Shown here: one piece after another, positions 44,878-54,417 of the stretch
Layout: every line of letters begins with the position of its first letter
Position numbering within the stretch: position 1 is the first letter of the stretch
NCBI RefSeq assembly: GCF_018069565.1
Contig: NZ_JAGPNL010000001.1
Coordinates: 186,001 to 250,000, forward strand
Reading direction: 5' to 3'
Source of the DNA: Streptomyces tagetis
GTDB taxonomy: Bacteria > Actinomycetota > Actinomycetes > Streptomycetales > Streptomycetaceae
DNA length: 64,000 nucleotides
The notes under the pieces: model-generated
What the model was told of the DNA's origin: nothing
Seen by the model: the letters and a program-made list of their open reading frames with translations, nothing else
Databases searched by the model: none
Program-made: the position numbers and the translations under genes

Positions 44878-45432
44878 TCAGCCCGCCGGGGCGAGCAGGG
44901 GTGTGCGGCGCAGGGCCGCGGAGAACTGGTCGACGACGCGGGTCAGCGCCGCCGCGCCGGCCGGGGCCACGGTCACGGAGCCGTCCTCGTCCACGGTGAT
45001 GTCCGTGTCGAGGGTGAACCAGCCCTGCACGACGTGCGCGGCGCCCATCGAACTGAGCACCGGCCGCAGCGCGTAGTCGACGGCGAGGACGTGCGCGGTG
45101 GAACCGCCGGTGGCCAGCGGCAGCACGGTCTTGCCGGTCAGCGCGTACTGCGGGAGCAGGTCCAGGAGCGCCTTGAGCACCCCGGAGTAGGAGGCTTTGT
45201 AGACGGGGGTGGCGACGACCACCCCGTCCGCCGCGGCGAACAGCTCGGTGGCCTCGACGATCGCGGGATGCCGGAAGTCCGCGCCGAGCAGGGCCTCGCC
45301 GGGGATCGTACGGACGTCGAGCGGGATCACCTCGTGGCCCTGGGCGGTCAGCCGCTCATCGAGGTGGCGCAGCAGGCGGTTGGTGCGGGAGGAGGCGGAG
45401 GGGCTGCCGGAGACGGACACGACGGTGGCCAT
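44878..45432 (-). CDS. NAD(P)H-dependent FMN reductase (SsuE/MsuE type)
   Basis: A 184-residue flavodoxin-fold reductase. VVSVSGSPSASSRTNRLLRH (residues 4-23) binds the FMN phosphate, and ATPVYKASYSGVLKALLDLL is the hallmark of the SsuE/MsuE family. It supplies FMNH2 to the two-component monooxygenases around it. ATG 45432 is preceded by GAGA only, a weak Shine-Dalgarno, so translation may rely on the upstream gene ending at 45488. One reductase appears to serve four flavin monooxygenases in this operon. Confidence 0.9.
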   Translation of the reverse strand: MATVVSVSGSPSASSRTNRLLRHLDERLTAQGHEVIPLDVRTIPGEALLGADFRHPAIVEATELFAAADGVVVATPVYKASYSGVLKALLDLLPQYALTGKTVLPLATGGSTAHVLAVDYALRPVLSSMGAAHVVQGWFTLDTDITVDEDGSVTVAPAGAAALTRVVDQFSAALRRTPLLAPAG

Positions 45433-45487
45433 GGGTTTCTCGATTCGGGAGGGGGGCGCCGCACTTGGGTGCGGCGCCCCGCGGCGG

Positions 45488-46705
45488 TCAGGAGTACCAG
45501 GTGGGTTCGGGCAGCGTGCCTTCGAGGACCCAACGGCCGACCTCGCGCCGCTTGTAGGCGACGGGGTCGTGCAGGGTGTGGGTGCGGACGTTGCGCCAGA
45601 ACCGGTCCAGGCCCTCGGCGGTGGTCGTGGCGCGGGCACCGGTGACCTCGAAGATCCGGCTGGAGATCTCCAGGGCGACATCGGTGGCGCGGGCCTTGAC
45701 CGCGGCCACCCGGACCTCGAACTCGCCGCGCGCCTGCTCGGTGACCGCGTCGGGGTCGTCGTGCAGACGCCGGCCCTCGGCGGCGACGGCGTCGGCGAGG
45801 GCTTCCACGGCCCACAGTTTCGAGGTGAGGTCGCCGTAGGTGTCGATGACGTACGGCTCGTCGACGGCGCGGTCGTAGCCGCCGTGCAGCCAGGACCGGG
45901 ACTTCTCCCGGGTGTAGGTGGCCGCGGTCTCCAGGGCGCCGCCCGCGATGCCGAGGTAGAAGCTGACGAAGACGAGCTGGATGGTGGGGACGTTGAGGGT
46001 GTTGTAGACGCGGGGTGTGAACTCGCCGTCGACGTAGCCGGCCGCCGACGACCAGGGGGTACGGACCCCGTCGAGGGTGACCCCGCCGCTCTCGGTGAGC
46101 CGCTGGCCGATGTTGTCCCAGTCGTCGTGGAAGGTCAGGCCCGGAGTGTCGGAGGGCACGATCGTGAAGACGTGCCGGTCGGTGCCCTCGAAGACGCCTT
46201 CCAGGACGGTGACGTCGGAGACCTTGCCGCCCGTGGAGAACGTCTTGCGGCCGGTGAAGACCAGCTCGTCGCCGTCCTCGGTGACGACGACGTCCGTGTC
46301 CCGCGGGTTGACGGCCCCGCCGAAGAACCAGCGGTTGCGGGCGGCCTCGGCCTCGACGTGCTCCCACTGCTCACGTGTGCCGACCAACCGGGCCGCCCAG
46401 TTCCACAGGTAGTGGTAGCCGAGGAGCTGACCGATGGAGCCGTCGGCCTTGGAGACCTCGCGGACCACCCGGTAGGCGGTGACCCAGTTCTCACCCGCGC
46501 CTCCGTGCTCGACCGGGCCCAGCAGGGTCACCAGACCGGAGTCCTTCAACAACCGGACCTCGGCGTAGGGCGTGGCACCGGCCCGGTCGCGGGCGGCGGC
46601 GTCGGTGGCGAGGACCGAGGCGACCTCTGCGGCGCGGAGGGTCCACTCCTCGGCGGTCCGCGGCTGCGGGCGGGTCTGCCAGTCGGGGAGGGCGGTGGTG
46701 CTCAT
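45488..46705 (-). CDS. DszC-like FMNH2-dependent monooxygenase
   Basis: A 405-residue protein with acyl-CoA-dehydrogenase fold, related to dibenzothiophene monooxygenase DszC. Visible are GSIGQLLGYHYLWNWAARLV, WFFGGAVNPRDTDVVVTEDG, FTGRKTFSTGGKVSDVTVL and the family end FWRNVRTHTLHDPVAYKRRE. Such enzymes oxygenate sulfides or sulfones with FMNH2 and oxygen. Substrate here is unknown; an alkyl or aryl sulfide is likely given the neighbours. It is the second gene of the leftward operon, 163 bases after sfnG across a G/T-rich low-complexity spacer. Confidence 0.88.
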   Translation of the reverse strand: MSTTALPDWQTRPQPRTAEEWTLRAAEVASVLATDAAARDRAGATPYAEVRLLKDSGLVTLLGPVEHGGAGENWVTAYRVVREVSKADGSIGQLLGYHYLWNWAARLVGTREQWEHVEAEAARNRWFFGGAVNPRDTDVVVTEDGDELVFTGRKTFSTGGKVSDVTVLEGVFEGTDRHVFTIVPSDTPGLTFHDDWDNIGQRLTESGGVTLDGVRTPWSSAAGYVDGEFTPRVYNTLNVPTIQLVFVSFYLGIAGGALETAATYTREKSRSWLHGGYDRAVDEPYVIDTYGDLTSKLWAVEALADAVAAEGRRLHDDPDAVTEQARGEFEVRVAAVKARATDVALEISSRIFEVTGARATTTAEGLDRFWRNVRTHTLHDPVAYKRREVGRWVLEGTLPEPTWYS

Positions 46706-46868
46706 GAGGGTGACCTCTTTCGTGGTGCGGGTGGATGGGGTGGGTGGAGGGGGTGGGTGGAGGCAGCGGGTGGCTGCGAGCCGGTGGAGGTGGCGGGCGG
46801 CCGGTGGAGGTGGCCGGCGGCGGTGGCCGGTGCGGGTGGTCGACGGACGTGGCCCGGGTACGGGGCGG

Positions 46869-47999
46869 TCAGGCGGGTACGCTCGCGGGCTCCGGCTCGG
46901 GCTCCGGCTCGTCGTCGCCGAGCTGTGCCTCCAGCTCGCGCACGAGCGGCAGCACCCGCTTGCCGAAGTAGGCGACCTCCTCGTGGTAGTGGAGGAAGCC
47001 GAGCAGCAGCAGGTCGACGCCGAGCCGGCGGTAGGCGACGATCCGCTCGGCGACCTGCTCGGGGGTGCCGATCAGACCGGTGCGGAAACCGTCGTTGTAC
47101 TGGACGAGGTCCTCGAAGGTGGAGTTCTCCCACATGCCCTTGCCGTCGGCCGTGGACCGCCCGGCCTGCCTGACCGCGGCACCGAAGCCGTCCACGGCCT
47201 CCCGGTCCGCCTTGGCGACGATCTCGCGCAGCGTCTCGCGGGCCTCGGCCTCGGTGTCCCGGGCGATGAGGAAGCCGTTGAGGCCGAACTTCGGTGTGGT
47301 GCGCCCGGCCTGGCGGGCGGCGGCGCGGACATCGGTGAGCTGCTCGACGACGCCGTCGAAGTCCCTGCCGTTGGAGAAGTACCAGTCGGAGACCCGCCCG
47401 GCCATGGCCCGAGCCGCGGTGGAGTTGCCGCCCTGGAAGATCTCGGGGTGGGGACGCTCGGGGGTGTTGAGCGGCTTGGGCTTGAGGGAGAAGTCGCGCA
47501 GCCGGTAGAAGTCGCCGGCCAGTTCGGTGTGGTCCTCCGTCCAGATCTGGCGCAGGGCCCGGATGAACTCCTCGGCACGCCGGTAGCGTTCGTCGTGCTC
47601 CAGCCAGGGTTCACCGAGCGCCGTGAACTCCCCCTTGAACCAGCCGCTGACGACGTTGACGGCGAAGCGGCCCCGGGAGAGGTGGTCGGCGGTGGCGCCG
47701 AGCTTGGCGAGGACGCCGGGGTGCCACAGACCGGGGTGCACGGCGGCGATGACCTTCAGCCGCTCGGTGGCGAGCAGCAGGGCCAGGCTGAAGCTGGTCG
47801 ACTCGTGCTGGTACTCGGCTCCGTAACTGGCCATGTACCGGACCTGGCTGAGGGCGTACTCGAAGCCGTTGTTCTCGGCGAGAACGGCGAGTTCGCGATT
47901 GTATTCGTATCCCCAGTCGGTGCGCTGTTCAATGGTGCTGGTGACCAGGCCGCCGCTGACATTGGGGACCCAGTAGGCGAATTTCACGGGCGCGGGCAT
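46869..47999 (-). CDS. sfnG: Dimethylsulfone monooxygenase (SfnG-type)
   Basis: A 376-residue luciferase-like monooxygenase. MPAPVKFAYWVPNVSGGLVT, the segment WGYEYNRELAVLAENNGFEY, and FAVNVVSGWFKGEFTALGEP match the SfnG subgroup, which converts dimethylsulfone to methanesulfinate using FMNH2. The ATG at 47999 has AGGAG seven bases upstream and is the clear start; an upstream extension is rejected. The C-terminus is an acidic Glu-Pro repeat. It is the first enzyme gene of the operon, 231 bases downstream of a cysteine-type leader peptide, so expression is likely attenuated by cysteine supply. Confidence 0.88.
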   Translation of the reverse strand: MPAPVKFAYWVPNVSGGLVTSTIEQRTDWGYEYNRELAVLAENNGFEYALSQVRYMASYGAEYQHESTSFSLALLLATERLKVIAAVHPGLWHPGVLAKLGATADHLSRGRFAVNVVSGWFKGEFTALGEPWLEHDERYRRAEEFIRALRQIWTEDHTELAGDFYRLRDFSLKPKPLNTPERPHPEIFQGGNSTAARAMAGRVSDWYFSNGRDFDGVVEQLTDVRAAARQAGRTTPKFGLNGFLIARDTEAEARETLREIVAKADREAVDGFGAAVRQAGRSTADGKGMWENSTFEDLVQYNDGFRTGLIGTPEQVAERIVAYRRLGVDLLLLGFLHYHEEVAYFGKRVLPLVRELEAQLGDDEPEPEPEPASVPA

Positions 48000-48230
48000 G
48001 CGGAACTCCTGTTGCGGAAAACGAGAATGCGGGGGTGCAATGCGTGGGCTCGGGGCAGAACGCGAGGCAGAGCGAGGCAGGGCTCGGGCCGGGTTGTCGC
48101 GCGGGCTTGCCGCGGGGCGGCCTGGCCGGCCCGTGAGGGCACGCCGCACCGGGGCCGGGCCGGTCGCTCAGCGGGTGTGTGAGCCGGTCAGGCGGTGCGA
48201 ACGTGGGGAAAGGGGGCGGCGGATCGCAGA

Positions 48231-48314
48231 TCAGGCCGCGGCGCGACAGGAGGTGCTGGAGACGCGTGCGAGGTCGACATGGCGTCGCCGCGTGAGTTCC
48301 AGTCGCTTCTTCAT
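48231..48314 (-). CDS. Cysteine-containing regulatory leader peptide
   Basis: A 27-codon frame from ATG 48314: it begins MKKRLELTRRRHVDLARVSS and ends TSCRAAA, stop TGA 48233-48231. It matches the actinobacterial leader-peptide pattern in which a basic start and R-R-H-V-D-L-x-R-V precede a C-R near the end; such peptides sit in front of sulfur-metabolism operons and are thought to act by ribosome-mediated attenuation when cysteinyl-tRNA is scarce. It lies in the 5' leader of the sfnG operon. No obvious Shine-Dalgarno is present, so it may be read from a near-leaderless message. Confidence 0.8.
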   Translation of the reverse strand: MKKRLELTRRRHVDLARVSSTSCRAAA

Positions 48315-48451
48315 GCCGTCGATGGTGGCAGCCTGCCGTGTGAGCCGTCAAGGGAAACCCAACGTATTCCACGCCGCTGACCATGGGATTTCACGAACCT
48401 GTGACAGGGAAACCCTTGAACGGCTCGTCAATTCGGACGCACGATGCCGGA

Positions 48452-49459
48452 GTGCGGACCGAACAGCTCGAATACATAGCCGCGGTGACCCGGCTCGGCT
48501 CACTGCGCCGGGCGGCGGAGGAATTGCGCCTTTCGCAGCCCGCGCTGAGCGAGACCGTCCGGAACCTGGAACGGGAGCTGGGCGTCGATCTCCTGGACCG
48601 CAAGCGGTCCGGGGCGACGATGAGCGCGCAGGGCCGGGAACTGCTGCCGCACATCGTGCGGGTGCTGGAGGCGGTGGACCGGCTGCGCGCCGCGGCCGGG
48701 GAGCAGCACCGGATCAGCCGCATGGTGCGGGTCGGCACGGTGAACGCGGCGACCGTGCCGCTGCTCGTGCCGGTGGTGCGGACGTTCCGGGCGGAGCACC
48801 CGTCTACCCAGGTCGAGGTGGTGGGGGCGCAGCAGACGGACATCCAACGGGCCCTGTTCGAGGGCGCCTTCGACCTCGGCCTCGTCAACCACCTCGAAGG
48901 CGACGACATACCCGTCGGCATGGACTGCACCCGCCTGCTGCGGGGCCGGCCCGTGGTGTGCATGCGTCCCGACAGCCCGCTCGCGTCCCGTTCCGTCGTG
49001 ACCGTGCCGGACCTGCTGACCGAGCCGCTGGTCGCGATGCGCTCCGGCTACGTCATGCACCGGCTGGTGCACCGGCTCCTGGACGGCGACGTCCCCGCCT
49101 TCTCGTACTCGACGGACGGCGCGGAGATGGGCAAGCTGATGGTGGCCGAAGGGCTGGGAGTGACCGTCCTGCCGGACTTCAGCGTGGTCGGCGACCCCTT
49201 GCAGCGGCTCGGCACCCTCACCTGCCGGCCGCTCGCCGGTGACGTGCCCGGGGTCCTGCTCATGCTCCAGCGCCGCAAGGCGGACTCCGTGCCGCGGGCC
49301 GCGCAGGACCTGTACGAGGTGTTCGTCCGCCGGGCCCGGGAACTGGGCGGGGCCGGCGGACGCTCGGAACACCCGAACGCGGAGGGAACGGGCCGGGAAC
49401 GGGGCCGGCGGCCGGGGAACGGGGCCGACCGCCGTCCCGCGGGTTCAGCGGGAGAGTAG
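48452..49459 (+). CDS. LysR-family regulator
   Basis: A 335-residue LysR-type regulator. The winged-HTH is typical: RTEQLEYIAAVTRLGSLRRA, EELRLSQPALSETVRNLERE, LGVDLLDRKRSG. The effector domain follows (VRVGTVNAATVPLLVPVVRT), and a Gly/Arg-rich disordered tail ends the protein. I start it at GTG 48452, which gives the normal LysR N-terminus; ATG 48383 would add 23 unusual residues and cannot be excluded because neither has a strong Shine-Dalgarno. Divergent from the sulfur operon, it is the obvious candidate activator (CysB/Cbl-like role). Confidence 0.88.
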   Translation: MRTEQLEYIAAVTRLGSLRRAAEELRLSQPALSETVRNLERELGVDLLDRKRSGATMSAQGRELLPHIVRVLEAVDRLRAAAGEQHRISRMVRVGTVNAATVPLLVPVVRTFRAEHPSTQVEVVGAQQTDIQRALFEGAFDLGLVNHLEGDDIPVGMDCTRLLRGRPVVCMRPDSPLASRSVVTVPDLLTEPLVAMRSGYVMHRLVHRLLDGDVPAFSYSTDGAEMGKLMVAEGLGVTVLPDFSVVGDPLQRLGTLTCRPLAGDVPGVLLMLQRRKADSVPRAAQDLYEVFVRRARELGGAGGRSEHPNAEGTGRERGRRPGNGADRRPAGSAGE

Positions 49460-49590
49460 GGAGGGAAGGAGAGCGCGAGGACGCCCAAAACACCCGGGAC
49501 GCGGCCGTGTCCGGGCACGCCGCCCTCGGCGATCTCACCCAGGCGGATCGGGCCGGCGTATCCGGCGCTGTCCCGGACGGCGGTGAGCCG

Positions 49591-49665
49591 GGACAGCGCG
49601 GCCCGGCACTGCGCGGCCCTGCACTGCGCGGCCCGGCACAGCGTGACCCTGCACAGCGCGGCCCG
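49591..49665. repeat. Five tandem 15-bp units
   Basis: Consensus GCACWGCGCGGCCCK repeated five times (units beginning 49591, 49606, 49621, 49636, 49651) with two to three mismatches in the first and fourth. It lies 22 bases beyond the stop of the leftward DEAD-box gene, in its 3' untranslated region. Such repeats arise by slippage; function unknown. Confidence 0.7.
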
Positions 49666-49686
49666 GCCGACGTGCCCGCGACGGTT

Positions 49687-51183
49687 CTACGCGGCCGCAC
49701 CGGCCGTGGGCTGGGGCGCGGCGGCACGCCGGGTGGCCGAGGCGGGGCGGCGCCGGCCTCGGGAGCCCGCACCGCGGGGCTTCTTGGGGCGTTCGGTCAC
49801 CGGTGCGGTGATGACGACCGGGATGCCGGTCGGGGCCTGGGCTCCGGTGATCCGGCTGAGGGCCTCGTCGCCCGAGCGGACCTGGGTGGTCTGCGGCCTG
49901 ATCCCGGCGTCCGACAGGAGACGGACCATGCCGCGGCGCTGGCTCGGAGTGACGAGCGTGACGACGCTGCCGGACCCACCGGCGCGGGCCGTACGTCCGC
50001 CGCGGTGGAGGTAGTCCTTGTGGTCGGTCGGCGGGTCGACGTTGACGACGAGGTCGAGGTCGTCGACGTGGATGCCGCGCGCGGCGACGTTGGTCGCCAC
50101 CAGCACCGTGACGTGTCCGGTTTTGAACTGCGCCAGGGTGCGCGTGCGCTGCGGCTGGGACTTGCCGCCGTGCAGCGCGGCGGCGCGCACCCCGCTGGTG
50201 AGCAGGTCCTGAGTCAGCCGGTCGACGGCGTGCTTGGTGTCCAGGAACATGATCACGCGGCCGTCGCGGGCGGCGATCTCCGTGGTGGCCGCCTGCTTGT
50301 CGGCGCCGTGGACGTGGAGCACGTGGTGCTCCATCGTGGTGACGGCGCCGGCGGAGGGGTCGACGGAGTGCACGACGGGGTCGCTCAGGTAGCGCCGTAC
50401 GAGCAGGTCGACGTTGCGGTCGAGCGTGGCGGAGAACAGCATGCGCTGGCCGTCGGGGCGCACCTGGTCGAGCAGCGCGGTGACCTGCGGCATGAAGCCC
50501 ATGTCGGTCATCTGGTCCGCCTCGTCCAGGACGGTGACGGAGACCCGGTCCAGCCGGCAGTCGCCGCGCTCGATGAGGTCCTTGAGCCGTCCGGGGGTGG
50601 CGACGACGACCTCGACACCGCCGCGCAGCGCGCTCGCCTGCCGGCGGATGGGCATGCCGCCCACGACCGTGGCGAGCCGCAGCCTCACGGAGCGGGCGTA
50701 CGGGGCGAGCGCGTCGGTGACCTGCTGCGCCAGCTCCCGCGTCGGTACGAGGATCAGGGCCAGCGGCTGCCGGGGCTCGGCGCGCTGTCCGGCCGTACGC
50801 GCCAGCAGGGCCAGCCCGAAGGCGAGGGTCTTGCCGGAGCCGGTGCGCCCCCGGCCCAGGACGTCGCGGCCCGCGAGGGAGTTCGGCAGCGTCGCGGCCT
50901 GGATCGGGAACGGAGTGGTGATCCCGGCCGAACCGAGCGCGGCCAGCAGTTCTCCGGGCATGCCGAGATCGGAGAAGCTTTCCACGGCGGGAAGCGCGGG
51001 GGTGATCGTCCGGGGGAGGGCGAACTCCCCCTGGACTCCTGCGGGCCGGCGGCCCTGGCCGGAACTGCTCGGACCGGCCGACCGGCTCGGGGCCGACCCG
51101 CCGAATCGGCTGCCACCCCGTCCGGAGCCGGCACTGCCGTTACGGGTACGGGAGAAGCGGTCGTTCGTGCCTGTGCGGTTCAT
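49687..51183 (-). CDS. DEAD-box RNA helicase
   Basis: A 498-residue cold-shock-type RNA helicase. The Q-motif lies in FSDLGM...TTPFPIQAATLP; motif I is GRTGSGKT; Ia PTRELAQQ; II DEAD in VLDEADQMTDMGF; III SAT; V VATNVAARGIHVDDL; VI HRGGRTARAG. N- and C-terminal arms (1-55 and 440-498) are Arg/Gly/Ser/Ala-rich and probably bind RNA. It unwinds structured mRNA and rRNA. It lies downstream of a cold-shock protein gene in the same orientation, separated by a strong terminator, so the two may be independently or read-through expressed in cold. Confidence 0.93.
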   Translation of the reverse strand: MNRTGTNDRFSRTRNGSAGSGRGGSRFGGSAPSRSAGPSSSGQGRRPAGVQGEFALPRTITPALPAVESFSDLGMPGELLAALGSAGITTPFPIQAATLPNSLAGRDVLGRGRTGSGKTLAFGLALLARTAGQRAEPRQPLALILVPTRELAQQVTDALAPYARSVRLRLATVVGGMPIRRQASALRGGVEVVVATPGRLKDLIERGDCRLDRVSVTVLDEADQMTDMGFMPQVTALLDQVRPDGQRMLFSATLDRNVDLLVRRYLSDPVVHSVDPSAGAVTTMEHHVLHVHGADKQAATTEIAARDGRVIMFLDTKHAVDRLTQDLLTSGVRAAALHGGKSQPQRTRTLAQFKTGHVTVLVATNVAARGIHVDDLDLVVNVDPPTDHKDYLHRGGRTARAGGSGSVVTLVTPSQRRGMVRLLSDAGIRPQTTQVRSGDEALSRITGAQAPTGIPVVITAPVTERPKKPRGAGSRGRRRPASATRRAAAPQPTAGAAA

Positions 51184-51478
51184 GCGGAACCTTCCTCGAT
51201 GCGGCGCATATCAAGGAATTCCCGCGGCGATGAGCGGCACGGAGAATCGCGAGAATGGGCCGGTGGGACGCGACAGCGAATCCGGCCGACGGAAAGAACC
51301 GTGCGGGCGCGAGCGCTGAAATGAGTGACGCGGTGGGGACTCGATATTCGGAGCGTCCGCTGTGATGTGGCCGTGCCCATGAAGGGAGGCGTCTGCACCC
51401 TGAAGGACGGTCCGTGCGCGGTGAAGCCACGGATTTCCTGGTCGTCGTCGACCGGGACATCACTGCCGGAAACGCATG

Positions 51479-51518
51479 TAGCTGGGGCCCGCACCCCGAG
51501 GGATGCGGGCCCCAGCTA
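51479..51518 (-). terminator. Perfect 15-bp terminator after the cold-shock gene
   Basis: TAGCTGGGGCCCGCA (51479-51493) pairs with TGCGGGCCCCAGCTA (51504-51518) across a 10-base loop that can itself close by three G-C pairs. It begins 21 bases past the cold-shock gene stop at 51539. Because it is symmetrical it would also stop rightward transcripts. The region 51184-51478 has no gene; it carries the DEAD-box gene's presumed promoter. Confidence 0.85.
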
Positions 51519-51538
51519 CAAGTAAGCGACAGTCGGCG

Positions 51539-51742
51539 TCAGGCGAGAACGATGTTCTCGGCCGTCGGGCCCTTCTGGCCCTGCGCGATGTCGAAGGTCA
51601 CCTTCTGGCCCTCCTGGAGCTCGCGGAAGCCCTGGGCGGCGATGTTCGAGTAGTGGGCGAAGACGTCGGCGCCGCCGCCGTCCTGCTCGATGAAGCCGAA
51701 GCCCTTTTCCGCGTTGAACCACTTCACGGTACCAGCAGCCAT
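51539..51742 (-). CDS. Cold-shock domain protein (CspA family)
   Basis: A 67-residue OB-fold RNA chaperone, full family length. RNP1 is KGFGFI and RNP2 is VFAHYS, after the standard start [16 protein letters not shown]. It binds single-stranded RNA and melts secondary structures. ATG 51742 has AAGGAG seven bases upstream. It is followed by a strong terminator and then the DEAD-box helicase gene. Confidence 0.97.
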   Translation of the reverse strand: MAAGTVKWFNAEKGFGFIEQDGGGADVFAHYSNIAAQGFRELQEGQKVTFDIAQGQKGPTAENIVLA

Positions 51743-52214
51743 GTCATTTCTCCTTCGGGGCAGTGCACCGGAGCCCGCACCGTGCGGACGCCGTGTCGCG
51801 CGATGATCACCCCGCCCGGAAAAGACCGGAAAAAATAAAAGTGCTTCCAGCGGCGCGATGGCCGGCCGGAGAGCACTTGAAGTTTCGGGAACCACAACTG
51901 CAACTGAGATCGACAGTAGCACGCCGCAGTGGTCTGTGTGCGGTGAAGAACCCCGCGCTGGTCATTTCCGCAAGGAATCTGTCTGCAACTTCCGTCGAAA
52001 TCTCAGGTTGCGGCAATAGATATTTACCCACCCGTGCAACGCCATGTTCACCTTCCCGGTGACCTTATTCTGGCGTGCCCGCCCTTGCGTTATCCGGTCC
52101 GCGAGCACGTCCCACCGCGGCTGCTCTCGCCCATGGCTTGGTGGGCCGATTCCTCCGTCGAGGTGGCCGGCTTCCTGCGCAGGTCCCTTTCCGCCGCCCG
52201 TCCCTTCGGATGGT
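51743..52214 (-). promoter_or_regulatory. Long upstream region of the cold-shock gene
   Basis: A 472-base gap with no convincing gene. The part at about 51820-52030 is unusually A/T-rich for this genome (for example AATAGATATTTACC at 52014-52027 and an A-rich GAAAAAATAAAA near 51828). Long leaders with cold-sensitive structure are typical of csp genes, so promoter and thermosensitive leader probably lie here. Confidence 0.45.
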
Positions 52215-53406
<1,192 letters not shown>

Positions 53407-53412
53407 TGTCCT

Positions 53413-53801
53413 TGTAGCCAGAGTCGACAGGCGCGGCAGAGACGAACTGCCGTGCAAGCAGACGAAGTAAGCACGGACCGGCAGTGGAGGGGAGGAGCCA
53501 GAGGTGATGGGTTCCTCCACTGGCTGCCGGGCCGAGCGGCCCCAGGGGTCGCACAGCAGTACCGCGCAACCCAGCAGTACAAGGAGGTAAGGAGCAGAAC
53601 GCCATCAGGATCGCCCGGGTGAGCAGCACGGCCCGGGTACCGCAGGCCCCGGATTGGAAGGTGGTCCCCGGTCACGCAACCGCGATCCCCGCAGTCCCCT
53701 CGCCCTCCCGGGCGGGATCTGCGGACACAGAGAGCCGGCGCAGTCAGCCGGCGGATGGTGTGAAAGCTCGGGGCCCGGACGCCAGACGGCGTCCGGGCCC
53801 C
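53413..53801 (+). ncRNA. Structured transcript or long leader upstream of the MerR gene
   Basis: Between the promoter and MerR start lies 415 bases with no good gene but clear RNA structure. CCGGCAGTGGAGG (53478-53490) can pair with CCTCCA (53514-53519) and CTGCCGG (53524-53530), giving a long bulged hairpin. At the far end GGGGCCCGGACGCC (53770-53783) pairs perfectly with GGCGTCCGGGCCCC (53788-53801) across a 4-base loop, a strong terminator-like hairpin only 28 bases before the MerR ATG. This could be an independent small RNA of about 390 nt ending at the hairpin, or an attenuated leader. I cannot match it to a named riboswitch. Confidence 0.4.
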
Positions 53802-53828
53802 TCGACGCGTCCCCGGAAGAAGAGGTCT

Positions 53829-54161
53829 ATGCCCCCTCGCAGTACCCGCCCCGCCGTCCCCCTCGACGATGACGACTATCCCGCCTACACCATGGGACGG
53901 GCCGCCGCCATGCTCGGCACCACCCCCGCCTTTCTCCGATCCCTGGGCGAACATCGCCTGATCACGCCCCTGCGCTCGGAGGGCGGCCACCGCCGCTACT
54001 CCCGCTACCAGTTGCGCATCGCCACCCGTGCCCGCGAACTCGTCGACGCCGGCACCTCCATCGAGGCCGCCTGCCGCATCATCATCCTCGAAGACCAGCT
54101 CGAAGAGGCCCAGCGCATCAACGAGGAACTCCGCGCCGGCCACCCGGACCCCTCGGCGTGA
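53829..54161 (+). CDS. MerR-like transcriptional regulator
   Basis: A 110-residue protein with a MerR-type winged helix: YTMGRAAAMLGTTPAFLRSL, then LRSEGGHRRYSRYQL, as in HspR-like regulators. A helical dimerisation segment follows (GTSIEAACRIIILEDQLEEA). No ligand-binding domain is present. ATG 53829 has AAGAGG upstream and follows a strong hairpin; the frame is open further upstream but there it runs through the structured leader. Target genes are unknown. Confidence 0.82.
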   Translation: MPPRSTRPAVPLDDDDYPAYTMGRAAAMLGTTPAFLRSLGEHRLITPLRSEGGHRRYSRYQLRIATRARELVDAGTSIEAACRIIILEDQLEEAQRINEELRAGHPDPSA

Positions 54162-54304
54162 CCCGGACCCGGACCCGTGGAGCGGGGCCGGACCACCCGG
54201 ACGCGTACCGGCACGTACCGCGCACGTCGACGAGGAGGGCGCGTCCGCCGCACGGACGTCGATGACCTGGAATCCCACCGGTGGCAAGAGGGCCCCGGCA
54301 GCCA

Positions 54305-54346
54305 GCGAGCCCCGGACCGCATCGTGCACCGGTCCGGGGCTCGCTC
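54305..54346. terminator. Perfect 16-bp bidirectional terminator
   Basis: AGCGAGCCCCGGACCG (54305-54320) pairs with CGGTCCGGGGCTCGCT (54331-54346) across a 10-base loop. It sits between the convergent MerR and TetR genes, 143 bases past the former and 71 past the latter, and should end both transcripts. Confidence 0.8.
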
Positions 54347-54417
54347 GCGTCTCCGCGGGGGCCGGACGTCGGTCGCGCGATGCCGTGCGTGACGCGGTCA
54401 GGACGGTGGCGAGCCGC

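Noticed and set aside
51807..52031. 74-codon leftward frame upstream of the cold-shock gene
   Set aside because: No Shine-Dalgarno, no family, AT-rich; better explained as the cold-shock gene leader.
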